From contig JAIMKR010000003.1 in assembly GCA_020692325.1 (NCBI GenBank), forward strand, positions 282,262-324,402: a stretch of DNA of 42,141 bases, given 5' to 3'. This stretch comes from Desulfocurvus sp. Its GTDB lineage: Bacteria; Desulfobacterota; Desulfovibrionia; Desulfovibrionales; Desulfovibrionaceae. Below are positions 1 through 10,839 of this stretch, piece after piece (position 1 is the stretch's first letter; each line of letters starts with the position of its first letter). The notes under the pieces were generated by a model, which was given only the letters and a program-made list of their open reading frames with translations, had not been told where the DNA came from and did no database searches. A program made the position numbers and the translations under genes.

Positions 1-4
1 ATAC

Positions 5-33
5 TTGACATTGGAATTCAATTTCAATTAGAC
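5..33 (+). promoter_or_regulatory. Candidate operator/promoter upstream of the DUF2325 gene
   Basis: TTGACA at 5-10 looks like a -35 box. It is followed at 11-27 by TTGGAATTCAATTTCAA, a 17-bp palindrome with only one mismatched pair (positions 4 and 14) and an unpaired centre. The shape and AT-rich core resemble Fur-type boxes. The -10 expected around 28-33 is poor, so the promoter itself is uncertain; the palindrome could also serve a gene left of the window. Confidence 0.4.
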
Positions 34-110
34 ACACGTCAAACGCGGCTGCGCGACCTCCCGGCGCGCCGCGAAACCGCCGGCCCCCCCAGGCCACAAG
101 GAGATGAATC

Positions 111-1310
111 ATGCCCAAACGCGAGCTGTGGGAACTCTCGGACTACGCCTGCCCCATCGTTGGCACCTGCCTCACCTGCGCGGAGCTGCGCAAAATGGCC
201 GGCAGGGTCGGCCTGGAAATTTCCGACAACGCCACCGACTTCGAGCTGCATGGGGCCTTCGTCTCGCTCAGCCGGCAATGCGCGCGCCCGGCCCGGCAGG
301 TGCAGAAGCACCTGGACCGCAAGTTCCGGCGGCAGATCCGGCGCTTCGCCCGCGCGCGCGGCGACGAGGCCGTGTGGAGTCTTTGGACGGAGCTGGCCGA
401 CGCCGGCGACATTCCCGGCGCGTTCTGGGCGGTGATGCGCGTATCCGACGCGAGTACGGGACTGCTCGCCCAAGTCTACGGCGAGGTGCACATGCTCTCG
501 CACCTTGTGGGGGCCAGCACCCGCGCCGACCTGCGCCGGCTGTCCGAGGTGGAGTCGCGCACGCAAAGGCTGGAGGCGGCGCTGGCCGAACGCAAGCTGG
601 TGCTGCGGCAGGCCGTGGCCGTGTGGAAACGCCGCTGCATGGAGCTGGAGCGCGACCTCGCGGGCGAACGCGCCCGGCGCGAACGCGCCGAACACGAACG
701 CGTGAGCCTGCGCGAGCTGGTGGAAAGCCGCAGCCTGGTCGAGATGGAACGCGACCGCGCGGTCCTAGCCGGACAGCTGGAGCGGATGCAGGACCGCGCT
801 GTGGAGGCCGAGGCGCAAAGCCGCCGACAGGCCGCCATCATCGAGGACAGTTACCGCGAGGAGTCCACACTACGCGCGGCCCTGGCCGAACGCGAACGCG
901 AGGTGGCCGCCCTGGAGCTGGCGGCCATGGCCGGTCTGCGGCCGCAGACGCCCTGCGGCGGCGCGTGCGACGATCCCTTGGCGTGCCCCTGTCCGCACCT
1001 GCGCGGCAAGTGCGTGCTCTACGTGGGGGGGCGCAGCGGCCTCAAAAGCGAATACCGCCTCCTGGGCCAGCGCTTCGGTTGCGAACTGCTGCACCACGAC
1101 GGAGGCCTGGAACAGTCGCCCCAGCGCCTGCGTCAGATGCTCGCGCGCGCGGACGCGGTGGTCTGCCCCGTGGACTGCGTGAGCCACGACGCCTGCGCGC
1201 GGGTCAAACGCCTGTGCCGGGGCGCCATGAAGCCCGTGCTTTTCGCCCGCAGCTCCGGGCTGTCCAGCCTGGCGGCCTCCCTGACCGAGCTGGACCGCTC
1301 CTGCCAGTAA
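111..1310 (+). CDS. DUF2325 domain protein with coiled-coil middle
   Basis: A 399-aa soluble protein with three parts. The N-terminal ~130 residues contain a Cys cluster near the start (C14, C20, C23). Residues ~140-270 are a long, charged, Glu/Arg/Leu-rich stretch that should form a coiled coil. The C-terminal ~100 residues match the DUF2325 pattern: a Cys-rich entry (CGGACDDPLACPCPHLRGKC), then a Rossmann-like YVGGRSGLKSEY turn and a DAVVCPVDCVSHDACARVKR segment. The start is supported by AAGGAG at 99-104. DUF2325 has no established biochemical role; the cysteines suggest metal or redox sensing, which is inference. It stands alone, converging on the isochorismatase gene, behind a palindrome that may be an operator. 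Confidence 0.8.
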   Translation: MPKRELWELSDYACPIVGTCLTCAELRKMAGRVGLEISDNATDFELHGAFVSLSRQCARPARQVQKHLDRKFRRQIRRFARARGDEAVWSLWTELADAGDIPGAFWAVMRVSDASTGLLAQVYGEVHMLSHLVGASTRADLRRLSEVESRTQRLEAALAERKLVLRQAVAVWKRRCMELERDLAGERARRERAEHERVSLRELVESRSLVEMERDRAVLAGQLERMQDRAVEAEAQSRRQAAIIEDSYREESTLRAALAEREREVAALELAAMAGLRPQTPCGGACDDPLACPCPHLRGKCVLYVGGRSGLKSEYRLLGQRFGCELLHHDGGLEQSPQRLRQMLARADAVVCPVDCVSHDACARVKRLCRGAMKPVLFARSSGLSSLAASLTELDRSCQ

Positions 1311-1341
1311 CGCGGACGGACGGAGGTTTCCAGCGCGCGGC

Positions 1342-1878
1342 CTACAACTCCGCCGCCGGGGCAACTCGGGCGAAGGCCATGCCCAGCGCGGCCAGAAACA
1401 CGGCCTGCACGTCCACGGCGGCCACACGCCTGCCGCCGAACGAAAGCGCGCGCGTGGCGCAGGCGTCCGCGGCGAGCGAGCAGTCGAAACCACGGTCGAA
1501 GGCGGCGCGAACGCTGGTGTCCACGCACATGTGGGTCATCATGCCGCAGAAGGTCAACCGCCGCGCGCCCAGGTCCTCCAGCCGGTCCGCCAGCCCGGTC
1601 TCGCGGAAGGCGTTGGGGTACAGCTTGGTCAACACGGTCTCGTTCGGCAGAGGCGAGACGAGCGTGCGGATCTGCGCGCCGGACGTGCCGGGCAAAAAGA
1701 ACGTCGCGGCCGCCCCCACGTTCTCGTGCCGCACATGCACCACGGGCCGCCCGGCCCTGCGGAAGCGCCCGACGAGTTCAGAGGCGACGCGTTCGGCCGC
1801 CGTCGCCCCCTCCAGCTCCATGGCTCCGCCGGGGAAGTAGTCGTTTTGAATGTCGATGACGATGAGTGCGTCGTCCAT
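1342..1878 (-). CDS. Isochorismatase-family cysteine hydrolase
   Basis: A 178-aa protein of normal length for the isochorismatase-like superfamily, which hydrolyses vinyl ethers, amides such as nicotinamide, or related small molecules. The catalytic triad is visible: Asp9 in VIDIQNDYF, Lys85 in TKLYPNAF and Cys118 in GMMTHMCVDTS. The THMCVDTS form is typical of the cysteine-hydrolase branch. The real substrate cannot be read from sequence; nicotinamidase is less likely because the usual metal-binding DxHxxxxxxH pattern is not obvious. It lies 12 nt downstream of the DsrE-like gene and probably shares its transcript. A second family member sits at 34827-35414. Confidence 0.85.
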   Translation of the reverse strand: MDDALIVIDIQNDYFPGGAMELEGATAAERVASELVGRFRRAGRPVVHVRHENVGAAATFFLPGTSGAQIRTLVSPLPNETVLTKLYPNAFRETGLADRLEDLGARRLTFCGMMTHMCVDTSVRAAFDRGFDCSLAADACATRALSFGGRRVAAVDVQAVFLAALGMAFARVAPAAEL

Positions 1879-1890
1879 GCGGCCCTCCGG

Positions 1891-2238
1891 TCAGAAAATG
1901 AGCACCTGCCAGCCCTTGAGCTGGTAGGCGGCGATGCCGGGGTGGCCGTTCATGTCGTTTAGCAGCGGCAGACCCGCCGCCTTCACCGCGTCCAATGCCC
2001 CGAGTTTGGTGGAACAGGCCAGACACGCGCCAAACATCAGTCCCCTGGTCCGGCATTTTTCATACAGCGGATGCAGCGGGCTGCCCGGATCCATCAGTTT
2101 GGCCACAAGCGTCGTGGCCCCTCCCTCCAGGACGACGCCGCTCTCGATGCCCTTGTCCGAAAGGTCCAGGGCGTTGAGCAGCACGTGAATGAAGCACATG
2201 GGGTCGTCGCGAAAGGCGAAGAGCACGGTCTTCTGCAT
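1891..2238 (-). CDS. DsrE-like family protein
   Basis: A 115-aa cytoplasmic protein beginning MQKTVLFAFRDDPMCFIHVL. The fold pattern (alternating beta/alpha, a Gly-rich turn, then GACLACSTKLG around residues 70-80) matches DsrE/DsrF-like small proteins, which bind or relay sulfur or act as structural partners in sulfur metabolism. The cysteines at 72 and 75 are candidates for function. A longer reading frame extends to 2586, but the start at 2238 is chosen because AAAGGAG lies about 9 nt upstream and the upstream extension has no family similarity. First gene of a two-gene unit with the isochorismatase-family enzyme. Confidence 0.75.
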   Translation of the reverse strand: MQKTVLFAFRDDPMCFIHVLLNALDLSDKGIESGVVLEGGATTLVAKLMDPGSPLHPLYEKCRTRGLMFGACLACSTKLGALDAVKAAGLPLLNDMNGHPGIAAYQLKGWQVLIF

Positions 2239-2698
2239 GTTGGCTCGGCTCCTTTGCCCACCGGCCGGACGCGGTACGAACCGCCGGGCGGGCTTTTGGC
2301 TGCGGCGAGCATAGCCCGGCGGGCGCGCCGGGGCAAGACGCCGGACGCGGTGGAAAACGCTTGCATCCCCCTTCGCGGCCGGCGATTTCCTGATGCCCCG
2401 CGCCGGAACCTCCCCCTCCCGCGCTGTGGATAGACGCAGGCCAGGGCGACGCGCGCCTCCCAAGCCAAAGGAATCGCACCGCGGCATGGACGACCAACCG
2501 GGGATCAGCACCGGTCGCGACGAATCGGCCGCCAGCGCGCGCGAACCGGCCTGGGTACGGCCAAGTGCGCGATCCGACAGCGACATTTTCGCGCTTCACA
2601 GGCGCGGCGTTTTGAGGTAGTTGGACAGGTTCCGTTGTTTGAGAAATCCGGCCCGGCAGCTCAAGCGACCGCGCGCCGCCAGAGAGAGAGGTTCATCC
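2239..2698. other. 460-bp intergenic region between divergent genes
   Basis: This separates the DsrE-like gene (minus) from ribBA (plus). It is GC-rich like its surroundings. Reading frames of 75 aa (plus) and longer ones (minus) are open here, but none has a ribosome binding site or recognisable sequence. I looked for an FMN riboswitch in front of ribBA and did not find its conserved AGGGG...GAAA blocks. A weak TTGAGG near 2613 could be part of a promoter. No confident element. Confidence 0.4.
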
Positions 2699-3916
<1,218 letters not shown>

Positions 3917-3959
3917 CGCGCGCGGCGCTCCACCCGAAAAACTTCCAGGAGACGCATCC

Positions 3960-4430
3960 ATGCCCCACATCAAAACCATCGAGGGACAGCTCGACGCCAA
4001 GGGCCTCAAGGTCGCCATCGTGGCCAGCCGCTTCAACGACTTCATCGTCGACAAGCTCATCGGCGGCGCGGTGGACGCGCTGACCCGCCACGGGGCCGCC
4101 CGCGAGGATCTGACGCTGGTCAAGATCCCCGGCGCGTTCGAAATGCCGCTCATCGCCAAAAAGCTGGCCCAGAGCGGCAAGTACGACGGCATCGTCTGCG
4201 TGGGCGCGGTCATCCGCGGGGCCACGCCGCACTTCGACTTCGTGGCCGGAGAGTGCGCCAAGGGCCTGGCTCTGGTGAGTCTGGAGTTCGGCATTCCGCT
4301 GGGCTTCGGCGTGCTCACCACCGAGAACATCGAACAGGCCGTGGAACGCGCGGGCAGCAAGGCCGGCAACAAGGGCGTCGACGCCGCAATGGCCATGCTA
4401 GAAACCGCCCGCGTGGCCGCACAGCTTTAG
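3960..4430 (+). CDS. ribH: 6,7-dimethyl-8-ribityllumazine synthase
   Basis: A 156-aa protein of the normal length for lumazine synthase, which condenses the RibA/RibD product with the RibB product and assembles into pentamers or capsids. Key motifs are [12 protein letters not shown] near residues 22-33 (substrate binding), PGAFEMPL, and [17 protein letters not shown] with the catalytic His. It lies 43 nt after ribBA with CAGGAG just ahead of the ATG, so it is very likely in the same operon and uses the RibBA product directly. Confidence 0.96.
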   Translation: MPHIKTIEGQLDAKGLKVAIVASRFNDFIVDKLIGGAVDALTRHGAAREDLTLVKIPGAFEMPLIAKKLAQSGKYDGIVCVGAVIRGATPHFDFVAGECAKGLALVSLEFGIPLGFGVLTTENIEQAVERAGSKAGNKGVDAAMAMLETARVAAQL

Positions 4431-4505
4431 GCCCGCAACGCCTGCGGCCAGGGCCGCGGCGCATTTCCCGGCGGAGGGCTCGCTTCCTCCCCGGCAGGAG
4501 CACAC

Positions 4506-5033
4506 GTGAGCGCAACAGACAAGAGCAAAGGTTCGCGCCGTCAGGGGCGCACCCTGGCCTTCCAGGTTCTTTTCGGTCTGGGGTTTGATCCACAACACGA
4601 GCAGGGCGCGCTGCGGCGCGTCTTCGTCAACAATCCCGCCGTGGCCGAGTGCGAGTCGCCGGAGGCCGTGGCCTTCGCCTCGGAACTCTTCATGGGCGCA
4701 TCCGCGTGCATGGATGACACCGACAAGGTCATCGAGCGGCACTCCGACCACTGGAAGCTCGGCCGCATCGGCAAGGTGGAGCTGGCCATTCTGCGCCTGT
4801 CCCTCTACGAGATCCTGCATAGGCAGGACATCCCGCTCAAGGTGGCCATCAACGAGGCCATCGAGCTGGCCAAGGGCTTCGGCGACGAGAACTCGCGGTC
4901 GTTCGTCAACGGCATCCTGGACGCCGTGGCCCGCGCCGTGGATCAGGGCCGCGTGACCGGCGTGGACAAGAAGATCGACAAGAAAAAAGAAAGCAAACCC
5001 GCTGGCGCGAAAACGCCCGGCGCGGCCGAATAG
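4506..5033 (+). CDS. nusB: Transcription antitermination protein NusB
   Basis: A 175-aa all-helical protein that binds boxA RNA with S10 (NusE) in antitermination of rRNA operons. The start is a GTG at 4506, placed by GGCAGGAG directly upstream and by the family-like N-terminal [17 protein letters not shown]. The C-terminal half carries the usual [17 protein letters not shown] and [27 protein letters not shown]. The last ~20 residues are a Lys-rich tail beyond the normal end. The ribH-nusB linkage is common in bacteria and supports both assignments. Confidence 0.94.
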   Translation: MSATDKSKGSRRQGRTLAFQVLFGLGFDPQHEQGALRRVFVNNPAVAECESPEAVAFASELFMGASACMDDTDKVIERHSDHWKLGRIGKVELAILRLSLYEILHRQDIPLKVAINEAIELAKGFGDENSRSFVNGILDAVARAVDQGRVTGVDKKIDKKKESKPAGAKTPGAAE

Positions 5034-5067
5034 CGCGGCATTCAAAGAAGGGGGAGGCGAGCGCACC

Positions 5068-7578
5068 ATGGGTTTCGGCAAGTACGATCCGCAGCAGATT
5101 GAGGGCAAGTGGCAGAAACGGTGGAGCGAATCCCACTGCTTCGAGGTCGAGGCCGACCCGTCCAAGCCCAAGTACTACGTGCTGGAGATGTTCCCCTACC
5201 CTTCCGGCAAGCTGCACATGGGGCATGTGCGCAACTACTCGCTCGCCGACGTGGTGGCGCGCTACAAGCGCATGCGCGGCTTCAACGTGCTGCACCCCAT
5301 CGGCTGGGACGCCTTCGGCCTGCCCGCCGAGAACGCCGCCATCAAGCACAAGACCCACCCTGCCGCCTGGACCTACTCCAACATCGCCGACATGCGCGCG
5401 CAGATGCACCGCCTGGGCTACTCCTACGACTGGCGGCGCGAGCTGGCCACCTGCCGGCCCGAATACTACAAGTGGGAGCAGCGCTTCTTCATCCAGATGC
5501 TGGAGAAGGGGCTGGTGTACCGCAAGAATTCCCCGGTGAACTGGTGCCCCAACTGCAACACCGTGCTCGCCAACGAGCAGGTGGAGGAAGGCCGCTGCTG
5601 GCGCTGCGACGCCGAGGTGGAGCAGAAACAGCTGGAGCAGTGGTTCCTCAAGATCACCGCCTACGCCGAGGAGCTGCTGGACGATTTGGGGCAGCTCAAA
5701 GGCGGCTGGCCCGATCGCGTCATCACCATGCAGGAGAACTGGATCGGCAAGAGCGTGGGCGCGCAGATCAAATTCAAGGTCAAGGACTCCGACGAGATCG
5801 TCGAGGTCTTCACCACCCGGCCGGACACGCTCTGCGGCGCCACGTTCATGAGCCTCGCGGCCGAGCATCCCCTCGTGGAGAAGCTCATCGCCGGCCGGCC
5901 CGAGGCCGCGAAGGTGCGCGCCTTCTGCCGCGAGGTGGCCAACATGGACCGCATCAGGCGCGGGGCCGAGGATCTGGAGAAGGAGGGCGTGTTCACGGGG
6001 GCCTACTGCGTAAACCCCCTCACCGGCCGGGAAATGCCCATCCACGTGGCCAACTTCGTGCTCATGGGCTACGGCACCGGCGCGGTCATGGCCGTGCCCG
6101 CCCACGACCAGCGCGATTTCGATTTCGCCCGCAAGTACCACCTGCCCATGCAGGTGGTCATTCAGCCCAAGGACGGCCAACTCGACCCCGCGACCATGGA
6201 GGCCGCCTACTCCGATCCCGGCGTGCTGGTGCATTCCGGCCAGTTCGACGGCATGAAGAACCAGGACGCCAAGGCCGCCATCATCGAGCATCTGGCGAAG
6301 CACGGCCTGGCCAAACCCACGGTGAACTACCGCCTGCGCGACTGGGGCATTTCGCGGCAGCGCTTCTGGGGCGCGCCCATCCCGGTGGTGCACTGCGAGA
6401 AGTGCGGCATCGTGCCCGTGCCCTTCGACGAGCTGCCCGTGCGCCTGCCCGAAAACGCGCAGGTGCGCGAGGACGGCCGCTCCCCCCTGCCGCTGCTGGA
6501 AAGCTTCGTCAACGCCAAGTGCCCCAAGTGCGGCGGCCCGGCCCGGCGCGAGACCGACACCTTCGACACCTTCATGGAGTCCAGCTGGTATTTCCTGCGC
6601 TACACCAGCGCCCGCAACGAAGAGGCCCCCTTCGACCCCGCCGCGCTGAAATACTGGAGCCCCGTGGACCAGTACATCGGCGGCATCGAGCACGCCATTC
6701 TGCACCTGCTCTACTCCCGCTTCTTCGTGAAGGTCCTGCGCGACCTGGGTTACCTGGAGCACGACGAGCCGTTCAAAAACCTGCTCACCCAGGGCATGGT
6801 GCTGAAGGACGGCGCGAAGATGAGCAAAAGCAAGGGCAACGTGGTCGATCCCCACGCCATGATCGAGAAGTACGGCGCGGACGCCACGCGCCTGTTCATT
6901 CTTTTCGCCAGCCCGCCGGAGAAGGACCTGGAGTGGAGCGACGCCGGCATCGAGGGCGCATACCGCTTCCTGGGCCGTGTGTGGCGTCTGGCCGAGGAGA
7001 TGGACGAGGCGGGGATGCTGAAGCCCATCGGCCCGGCCGCCGCCGTGTCCGAACTCGGTGGCGAGCTGTCCGCCCCCGCGCGCGACCTGCGCCGCAAGGA
7101 GCACGACACCATCCGCAAGGTCACCCGCGACATGGAGAACAAGTTCCAGTTCAACACGGCCATCGCCGCGCTCATGGAACTCGTGAACGAGATCTACGCC
7201 CGGAAGGACGCGCTCAAGGCCGCGCCCGGCGGGGCCGCGTCGTTGTCCTCGGCGCTGTCCACAGTGCTCGTACTGCTTTCGCCCGTGGCCCTGCACGTCT
7301 GCGAGGAGCTGTGGGCACACATGGGCCACGCCGCCTCCCTCACCGGCGTCACCTGGCCCGGCTACGAGGAGGACGCGCTGGTCAAGGATGAGATCGAGCT
7401 GGTGGTGCAGGTGAACGGCAAGGTGCGCGGGCGGCTCATGGTCCCGGCCAACGCCGACCGCGACGCCGTGCGCGACTTCGCCATGACCCACGAGAACGTG
7501 CTGCGCCACCTGGAGGGCAAAACCATCAAAAAGCTCATCGTGGTGCCGGGCAAACTCGTCAACGTGGTGGCCGGGTAA
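5068..7578 (+). CDS. leuS: Leucyl-tRNA synthetase
   Basis: An 836-aa class Ia synthetase that charges tRNA-Leu. The HIGH motif appears as HMGH at residues 50-53 within [15 protein letters not shown]. The CP1 editing domain occupies roughly 230-420, with [16 protein letters not shown] and [15 protein letters not shown]. The KMSKS motif is exact (KMSKSKGN, near residue 585). A zinc-ribbon-like CPNCN...CWRCD pair lies around 160-185 and a second CEKC...CPKC pair in the region 440-490. The C-terminal anticodon-binding part and the short VNGKVRGRL end domain are present. GGGGGAGG precedes the ATG. First of a leuS-lptE-holA-radC run. Confidence 0.97.
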   Translation: MGFGKYDPQQIEGKWQKRWSESHCFEVEADPSKPKYYVLEMFPYPSGKLHMGHVRNYSLADVVARYKRMRGFNVLHPIGWDAFGLPAENAAIKHKTHPAAWTYSNIADMRAQMHRLGYSYDWRRELATCRPEYYKWEQRFFIQMLEKGLVYRKNSPVNWCPNCNTVLANEQVEEGRCWRCDAEVEQKQLEQWFLKITAYAEELLDDLGQLKGGWPDRVITMQENWIGKSVGAQIKFKVKDSDEIVEVFTTRPDTLCGATFMSLAAEHPLVEKLIAGRPEAAKVRAFCREVANMDRIRRGAEDLEKEGVFTGAYCVNPLTGREMPIHVANFVLMGYGTGAVMAVPAHDQRDFDFARKYHLPMQVVIQPKDGQLDPATMEAAYSDPGVLVHSGQFDGMKNQDAKAAIIEHLAKHGLAKPTVNYRLRDWGISRQRFWGAPIPVVHCEKCGIVPVPFDELPVRLPENAQVREDGRSPLPLLESFVNAKCPKCGGPARRETDTFDTFMESSWYFLRYTSARNEEAPFDPAALKYWSPVDQYIGGIEHAILHLLYSRFFVKVLRDLGYLEHDEPFKNLLTQGMVLKDGAKMSKSKGNVVDPHAMIEKYGADATRLFILFASPPEKDLEWSDAGIEGAYRFLGRVWRLAEEMDEAGMLKPIGPAAAVSELGGELSAPARDLRRKEHDTIRKVTRDMENKFQFNTAIAALMELVNEIYARKDALKAAPGGAASLSSALSTVLVLLSPVALHVCEELWAHMGHAASLTGVTWPGYEEDALVKDEIELVVQVNGKVRGRLMVPANADRDAVRDFAMTHENVLRHLEGKTIKKLIVVPGKLVNVVAG

Positions 7579-7593
7579 CACCAGGAGGAAGCC

Positions 7594-8115
7594 ATGCGCC
7601 GGGCAGCAGTCAACGCCGTTCTCATCGTCGCCGTCGCGCTGCTGTTGTGCGGCTGTGGCTACCACTTCACGGGCATGGGCACCGAGGCCGAACGCGACGC
7701 GGCCACCCGTCTGGCCCCGGACATGCGCAAAATGTACATTCTGCGTGTGGTGAACCCCTCCACCGAGGCTTGGCTGGAGCCACGGTTGCGTTCCCTCGTG
7801 CATGACGAGTTCAACCGTCGCCACCTCGTGGAATGGACGGATAAGGCCAGCGCCACGAGCTTTTTGACGATTACCATCAAGCGTTACTACCGGTCCACGT
7901 ATATCAGCGGCGATCAGAACCAGTCCGTCAAGCTGACGGCGGAGATCACCCTGGGCTTCCGCGTGACCAAGGCGAGCGACGGCACCGTTCTCTACAGCTC
8001 CGGCGAGCAGACCCAGGACGAGGGATACTACCCAGGCGACGCCGACGGCGCGGACATGCGCGTGACCGACCTCATCATACGGCGCATGACCTCGCTCATG
8101 ACCGAGAACTACTAG
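7594..8115 (+). CDS. lptE: LptE-like outer-membrane lipoprotein
   Basis: A 173-aa exported lipoprotein. A hydrophobic signal of ~20 residues ends in LLCGCGYHF, giving a lipobox-like site just before the CGYHF start that is typical of LptE. LptE plugs LptD in the outer membrane and helps deliver lipopolysaccharide. The rest is a small alpha/beta domain with TAEITLGFRVTKASDGTVLY, as expected for the family. The position between leuS and holA is the usual one for lptE in many proteobacteria and strongly supports the call. It starts 15 nt after leuS with AGGAGG in the gap. Confidence 0.8.
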   Translation: MRRAAVNAVLIVAVALLLCGCGYHFTGMGTEAERDAATRLAPDMRKMYILRVVNPSTEAWLEPRLRSLVHDEFNRRHLVEWTDKASATSFLTITIKRYYRSTYISGDQNQSVKLTAEITLGFRVTKASDGTVLYSSGEQTQDEGYYPGDADGADMRVTDLIIRRMTSLMTENY

Positions 8116-8126
8116 GAGCGCGAACG

Positions 8127-9179
8127 ATGCCCCAACAGGCCCGGCCGAATGCGAGCGCAAGGCGCGCCTGGCGCGGGCACCGGGTGCTGATCTGCCCGGA
8201 CGCCGAACTCCTGCGCCGGCGCATCGCCAAGCTGGCGGCGGGCATGGGGCCGGGCGTGGAACGCAAAATTTTCTGGGGCGACGACGAACCCTTTCCGCAG
8301 GCGTTCTGGCCGCAGCTCACCACGCGAAATCTCTTCTCCACGCCCACCGTCGTGGTGCTGCGCCGGGCCGAAAGCCTCAAGGCGGAGGTCTGGGACCGCA
8401 TCGACGAGGGGCTGAAGCTCCAGGCCTCCACGGTGCTCCCCGTCTTCTGCCTGGAAGGCCGTTGGAAGGACGCCAAGCCGCCGGTTCCGGCCTTCCTCAC
8501 CAAACGCGGCCTGTGGACCGCGGCCGAGTCCGGTGGCTGGATCTGGCAGTCGCCGGGGCTCACCGACTCCACCCTGCCCAAGTTCATCGACACCTGGGCC
8601 GCGGAAAAAGGACTGACCCTCGACGCCAGAGCCCAATCAGCCCTGTGCGACGCCCTCCCGCGCGACGCCTTCGCCGTCGGCCTGGAGCTGGGCAAGCTGG
8701 AGCTGGCCGCCGGAGAGACGCGGCGCATCGACGCGACCATGGTCGAACTCATCGCGCCCCACGGCGACATGGAATTCTTCGACTTCATCCGCGCCCTCTC
8801 GGCCGACCCGGCAGCCGAACCGGAGGCGGTGCGCGGCGCGTGGTCCCGCGTGCTGGACGACCGCTTGCGTCCGGCCAACGACAAGATTCTTTTCCAGCTG
8901 CTGGGCTACATGTCCTGGCAGGCCCGGCAGATGTGGCTGCTCAACGAGGGCGAGGAGCACAAGGTGCGCATGAACCCGCGCGACAAGCCGGCGCTCGCGT
9001 GCATAGCCAAACGCCTGGGCCGCGCCGGCATCGCCCGCGTCATCGAGCTGACCCTGGACGCCAACCTCGGCGTCATCAGCGGCCAACGCCGGCCGGACGA
9101 CACGCTGGAGGCCTACGTGGCGCAGCTCTCCGAACTGCTGCGCGGCGGCCCGTCCGCGCCCGCCGGGAACGCGCAATGA
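8127..9179 (+). CDS. holA: DNA polymerase III delta subunit (clamp-loader, HolA-like)
   Basis: A 350-aa protein matching the clamp-loader delta subunit, which opens the sliding clamp during loading. Sequence similarity in this family is low; support comes from length, the N-terminal VLICPDAELLRRRI region, the LFSTPTVVVLRRAESLK strand, a C-terminal helical domain with LLGYMSWQARQMWLL, and the leuS-lptE-holA gene order. The stop codon of the preceding gene (TAG) forms part of the TAGGAG ribosome binding site. Its own stop overlaps the radC start as ATGA, so translation is probably coupled. Confidence 0.8.
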   Translation: MPQQARPNASARRAWRGHRVLICPDAELLRRRIAKLAAGMGPGVERKIFWGDDEPFPQAFWPQLTTRNLFSTPTVVVLRRAESLKAEVWDRIDEGLKLQASTVLPVFCLEGRWKDAKPPVPAFLTKRGLWTAAESGGWIWQSPGLTDSTLPKFIDTWAAEKGLTLDARAQSALCDALPRDAFAVGLELGKLELAAGETRRIDATMVELIAPHGDMEFFDFIRALSADPAAEPEAVRGAWSRVLDDRLRPANDKILFQLLGYMSWQARQMWLLNEGEEHKVRMNPRDKPALACIAKRLGRAGIARVIELTLDANLGVISGQRRPDDTLEAYVAQLSELLRGGPSAPAGNAQ

Positions 9180-9889
9180 GCCCGACGCGCAAGCTGAAAA
9201 CACCTGTCACGGCCGAGACGCCGCCGCACTATCTGGGCCACCGACAGCGCTTGCGCGACAAACTGCTGGCCGAGCCCAAGGCGCTGGCCGATTACGAGCT
9301 GCTGGAGCTTCTGCTGGGGCAGGTGCTGCCCCGGCGCGACACCAAGCCCCTGGCCAAGGAGCTGGCGACGCGCTTCGGCGGGCTGCGTGGAGCGCTCACG
9401 GCCCCGCGCGAGTCGCTGACCGAGGTGAATGGCTTCGGCGAGAGCCTGGCCGCGCACTGGGCGCTGCTGATGGAAATTTTCGCGCGCATGAGTGAGGCTC
9501 CGGTGCGCGAGCGGCAGGTGTTCTCCGGCCCCGAAGTGGTGGTCGAGGCGGCGCGAGCGCGCATGGGGCACCTGGCCGTGGAGGAATTCTGGGTGGCGCT
9601 GGTGGACAACAAGAACCGGCTCATCGCCTGGGAGCGCGTGGGGCGCGGCACGGTGGACGAGATTCCCGTGTACCCGCGCGAGGTGCTGGCGCTGGCCATC
9701 AAGCACCAGGCCTCTGGGGTCATCCTGGCCCACAACCACCCCGGCGGAGACCCCACGCCGTCCGTTCAGGACCGCGAGCTGACGCGGCGCATCGTCCAGC
9801 TTGGGCGCGAACTCGGCCTGCGCGTGCTGGATCACCTCGTAGTGGCCGAGGCCGGACATTTCAGCTTTCAGGACGCCGGGCTGCTTTAG
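9176..9889 (+). CDS. radC: RadC-family JAMM/MPN+ protein
   Basis: A 237-aa RadC-like protein. The N-terminal part (residues ~20-105) has a helix-hairpin-helix-like segment (TEVNGFGESLA). The C-terminal MPN+ metalloprotease-like fold contains VILAHNHPGGDPTPS with the zinc ligands His186, His188 and Asp199. Despite the name, a direct DNA-repair function is not established for the family. The ATG at 9176 overlaps the holA stop by 4 nt. It closes the leuS-lptE-holA-radC run; the next gene follows after 37 nt. Confidence 0.93.
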   Translation: MSPTRKLKTPVTAETPPHYLGHRQRLRDKLLAEPKALADYELLELLLGQVLPRRDTKPLAKELATRFGGLRGALTAPRESLTEVNGFGESLAAHWALLMEIFARMSEAPVRERQVFSGPEVVVEAARARMGHLAVEEFWVALVDNKNRLIAWERVGRGTVDEIPVYPREVLALAIKHQASGVILAHNHPGGDPTPSVQDRELTRRIVQLGRELGLRVLDHLVVAEAGHFSFQDAGLL

Positions 9890-9926
9890 CCCCGGCGGCA
9901 AAACAGAGAGAACGCCGGGAGAGCGC

Positions 9927-10835
9927 ATGTACTCCGCAGCAGACGACCCACGATTCTTCGAGGCACTGGTCCACGGCTATCTGGCCAACCCGCGTCACAA
10001 CAGCATCGAGCCTGGCAGCTCCGAACCCGCCTGGGACACGCCGCTCGTCGGCTTCGCCCGCGGGGACGACCCGGTGTTCGTCGCGCTGCGGGAACGAGAG
10101 CCCGGCCGCTGGACGCCCCTGGACGCCTTCCGGCTGGCTTTTCCCGACACGGACGCCACTGCCGCCGACTTGGCCGTGGCCGCGTGGGCGCTGCCGCAAA
10201 CCCTGGCCACCCGGCAGGAGGCCAGAAAGCGGCGCGAGCTGCCCGGCCGACGGTGGGCCCTGGCACGGCATTTCGGCGGGGAAATCAACGAGGCACTGCG
10301 ACGCCACGCGGTGGAGATGCTGAGGAGCGAGGATATGCAGGCCTGCGCCCCCGCACTTCTCGAACGCGGGAACGCGGACGAGGCTGAAGACGCCGCCCCC
10401 GGGGCTGTGTCCGCCGCCGGACCCGGAGCGCCGTCGCGCTGGTCCGAGCGGGAGGCTGCGTACGCCAGCGGTCTGGGCACATTCGGCCTGTGCGACGCGC
10501 TCATCACACCGTCCGGCAAGGCGGTACGCCTGGGCTCCATCGTGGCGCGCGCCTCCTGGCCGACGACGCCGCGACCGTACAAGGGCCGCCACGACTGGTG
10601 CCTGTTCTTCGCGTTGGGCAAATGCAGCGCCTGCGCCAGGCGCTGCCCCGCCGGAGCCATCACCGACGCCGGCCGCGACAAAAGCAAGTGCCGGGCCTAC
10701 GTGCGCGACGTGACCGCGCCCTTCGTCTCGACGGAGCTGCTTGGATTTCCCGTGGACGCCTGCGGCCTGTGCCAGACGGCCGTTCCTTGCGAAAAAAGCA
10801 TTCCGGCGGCGCTGCGGCCCGGTCGGGGCGTATAA
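9927..10835 (+). CDS. QueG-like iron-sulfur protein (epoxyqueuosine reductase relative)
   Basis: A 302-aa protein with two Fe-S cluster motifs near its C-terminus: C225, C233, C236 and C240-Pro in one group, and C279, C282 and C288 in the second (CGLCQTAVPCEK). This layout and the GLGTFGLCDALITPSGKAVRLGSIV segment are those of the QueG-like family, which includes the cobalamin-dependent enzyme that makes queuosine. The N-terminal half is divergent and the C-terminal HEAT-like part of full QueG is missing, so this is more likely one of the shorter QueG paralogues of unknown substrate common in anaerobes. It ends 4 nt from the convergent DUF2059 gene. Confidence 0.75.
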   Translation: MYSAADDPRFFEALVHGYLANPRHNSIEPGSSEPAWDTPLVGFARGDDPVFVALREREPGRWTPLDAFRLAFPDTDATAADLAVAAWALPQTLATRQEARKRRELPGRRWALARHFGGEINEALRRHAVEMLRSEDMQACAPALLERGNADEAEDAAPGAVSAAGPGAPSRWSEREAAYASGLGTFGLCDALITPSGKAVRLGSIVARASWPTTPRPYKGRHDWCLFFALGKCSACARRCPAGAITDAGRDKSKCRAYVRDVTAPFVSTELLGFPVDACGLCQTAVPCEKSIPAALRPGRGV

Positions 10836-10839
10836 CCGG

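Noticed and set aside
2239-2698. FMN riboswitch in front of ribBA
   Set aside because: The conserved RFN-element blocks are not visible on either strand.
4906-8160. A 1084-codon open frame on the minus strand opposite leuS-lptE
   Set aside because: It is the antisense shadow of leuS in very GC-rich DNA; the His/Gly/Val-rich translation has no domain and the plus-strand genes are unmistakable. The 895-codon plus-strand frame at 15588-18275 is rejected for the same reason.
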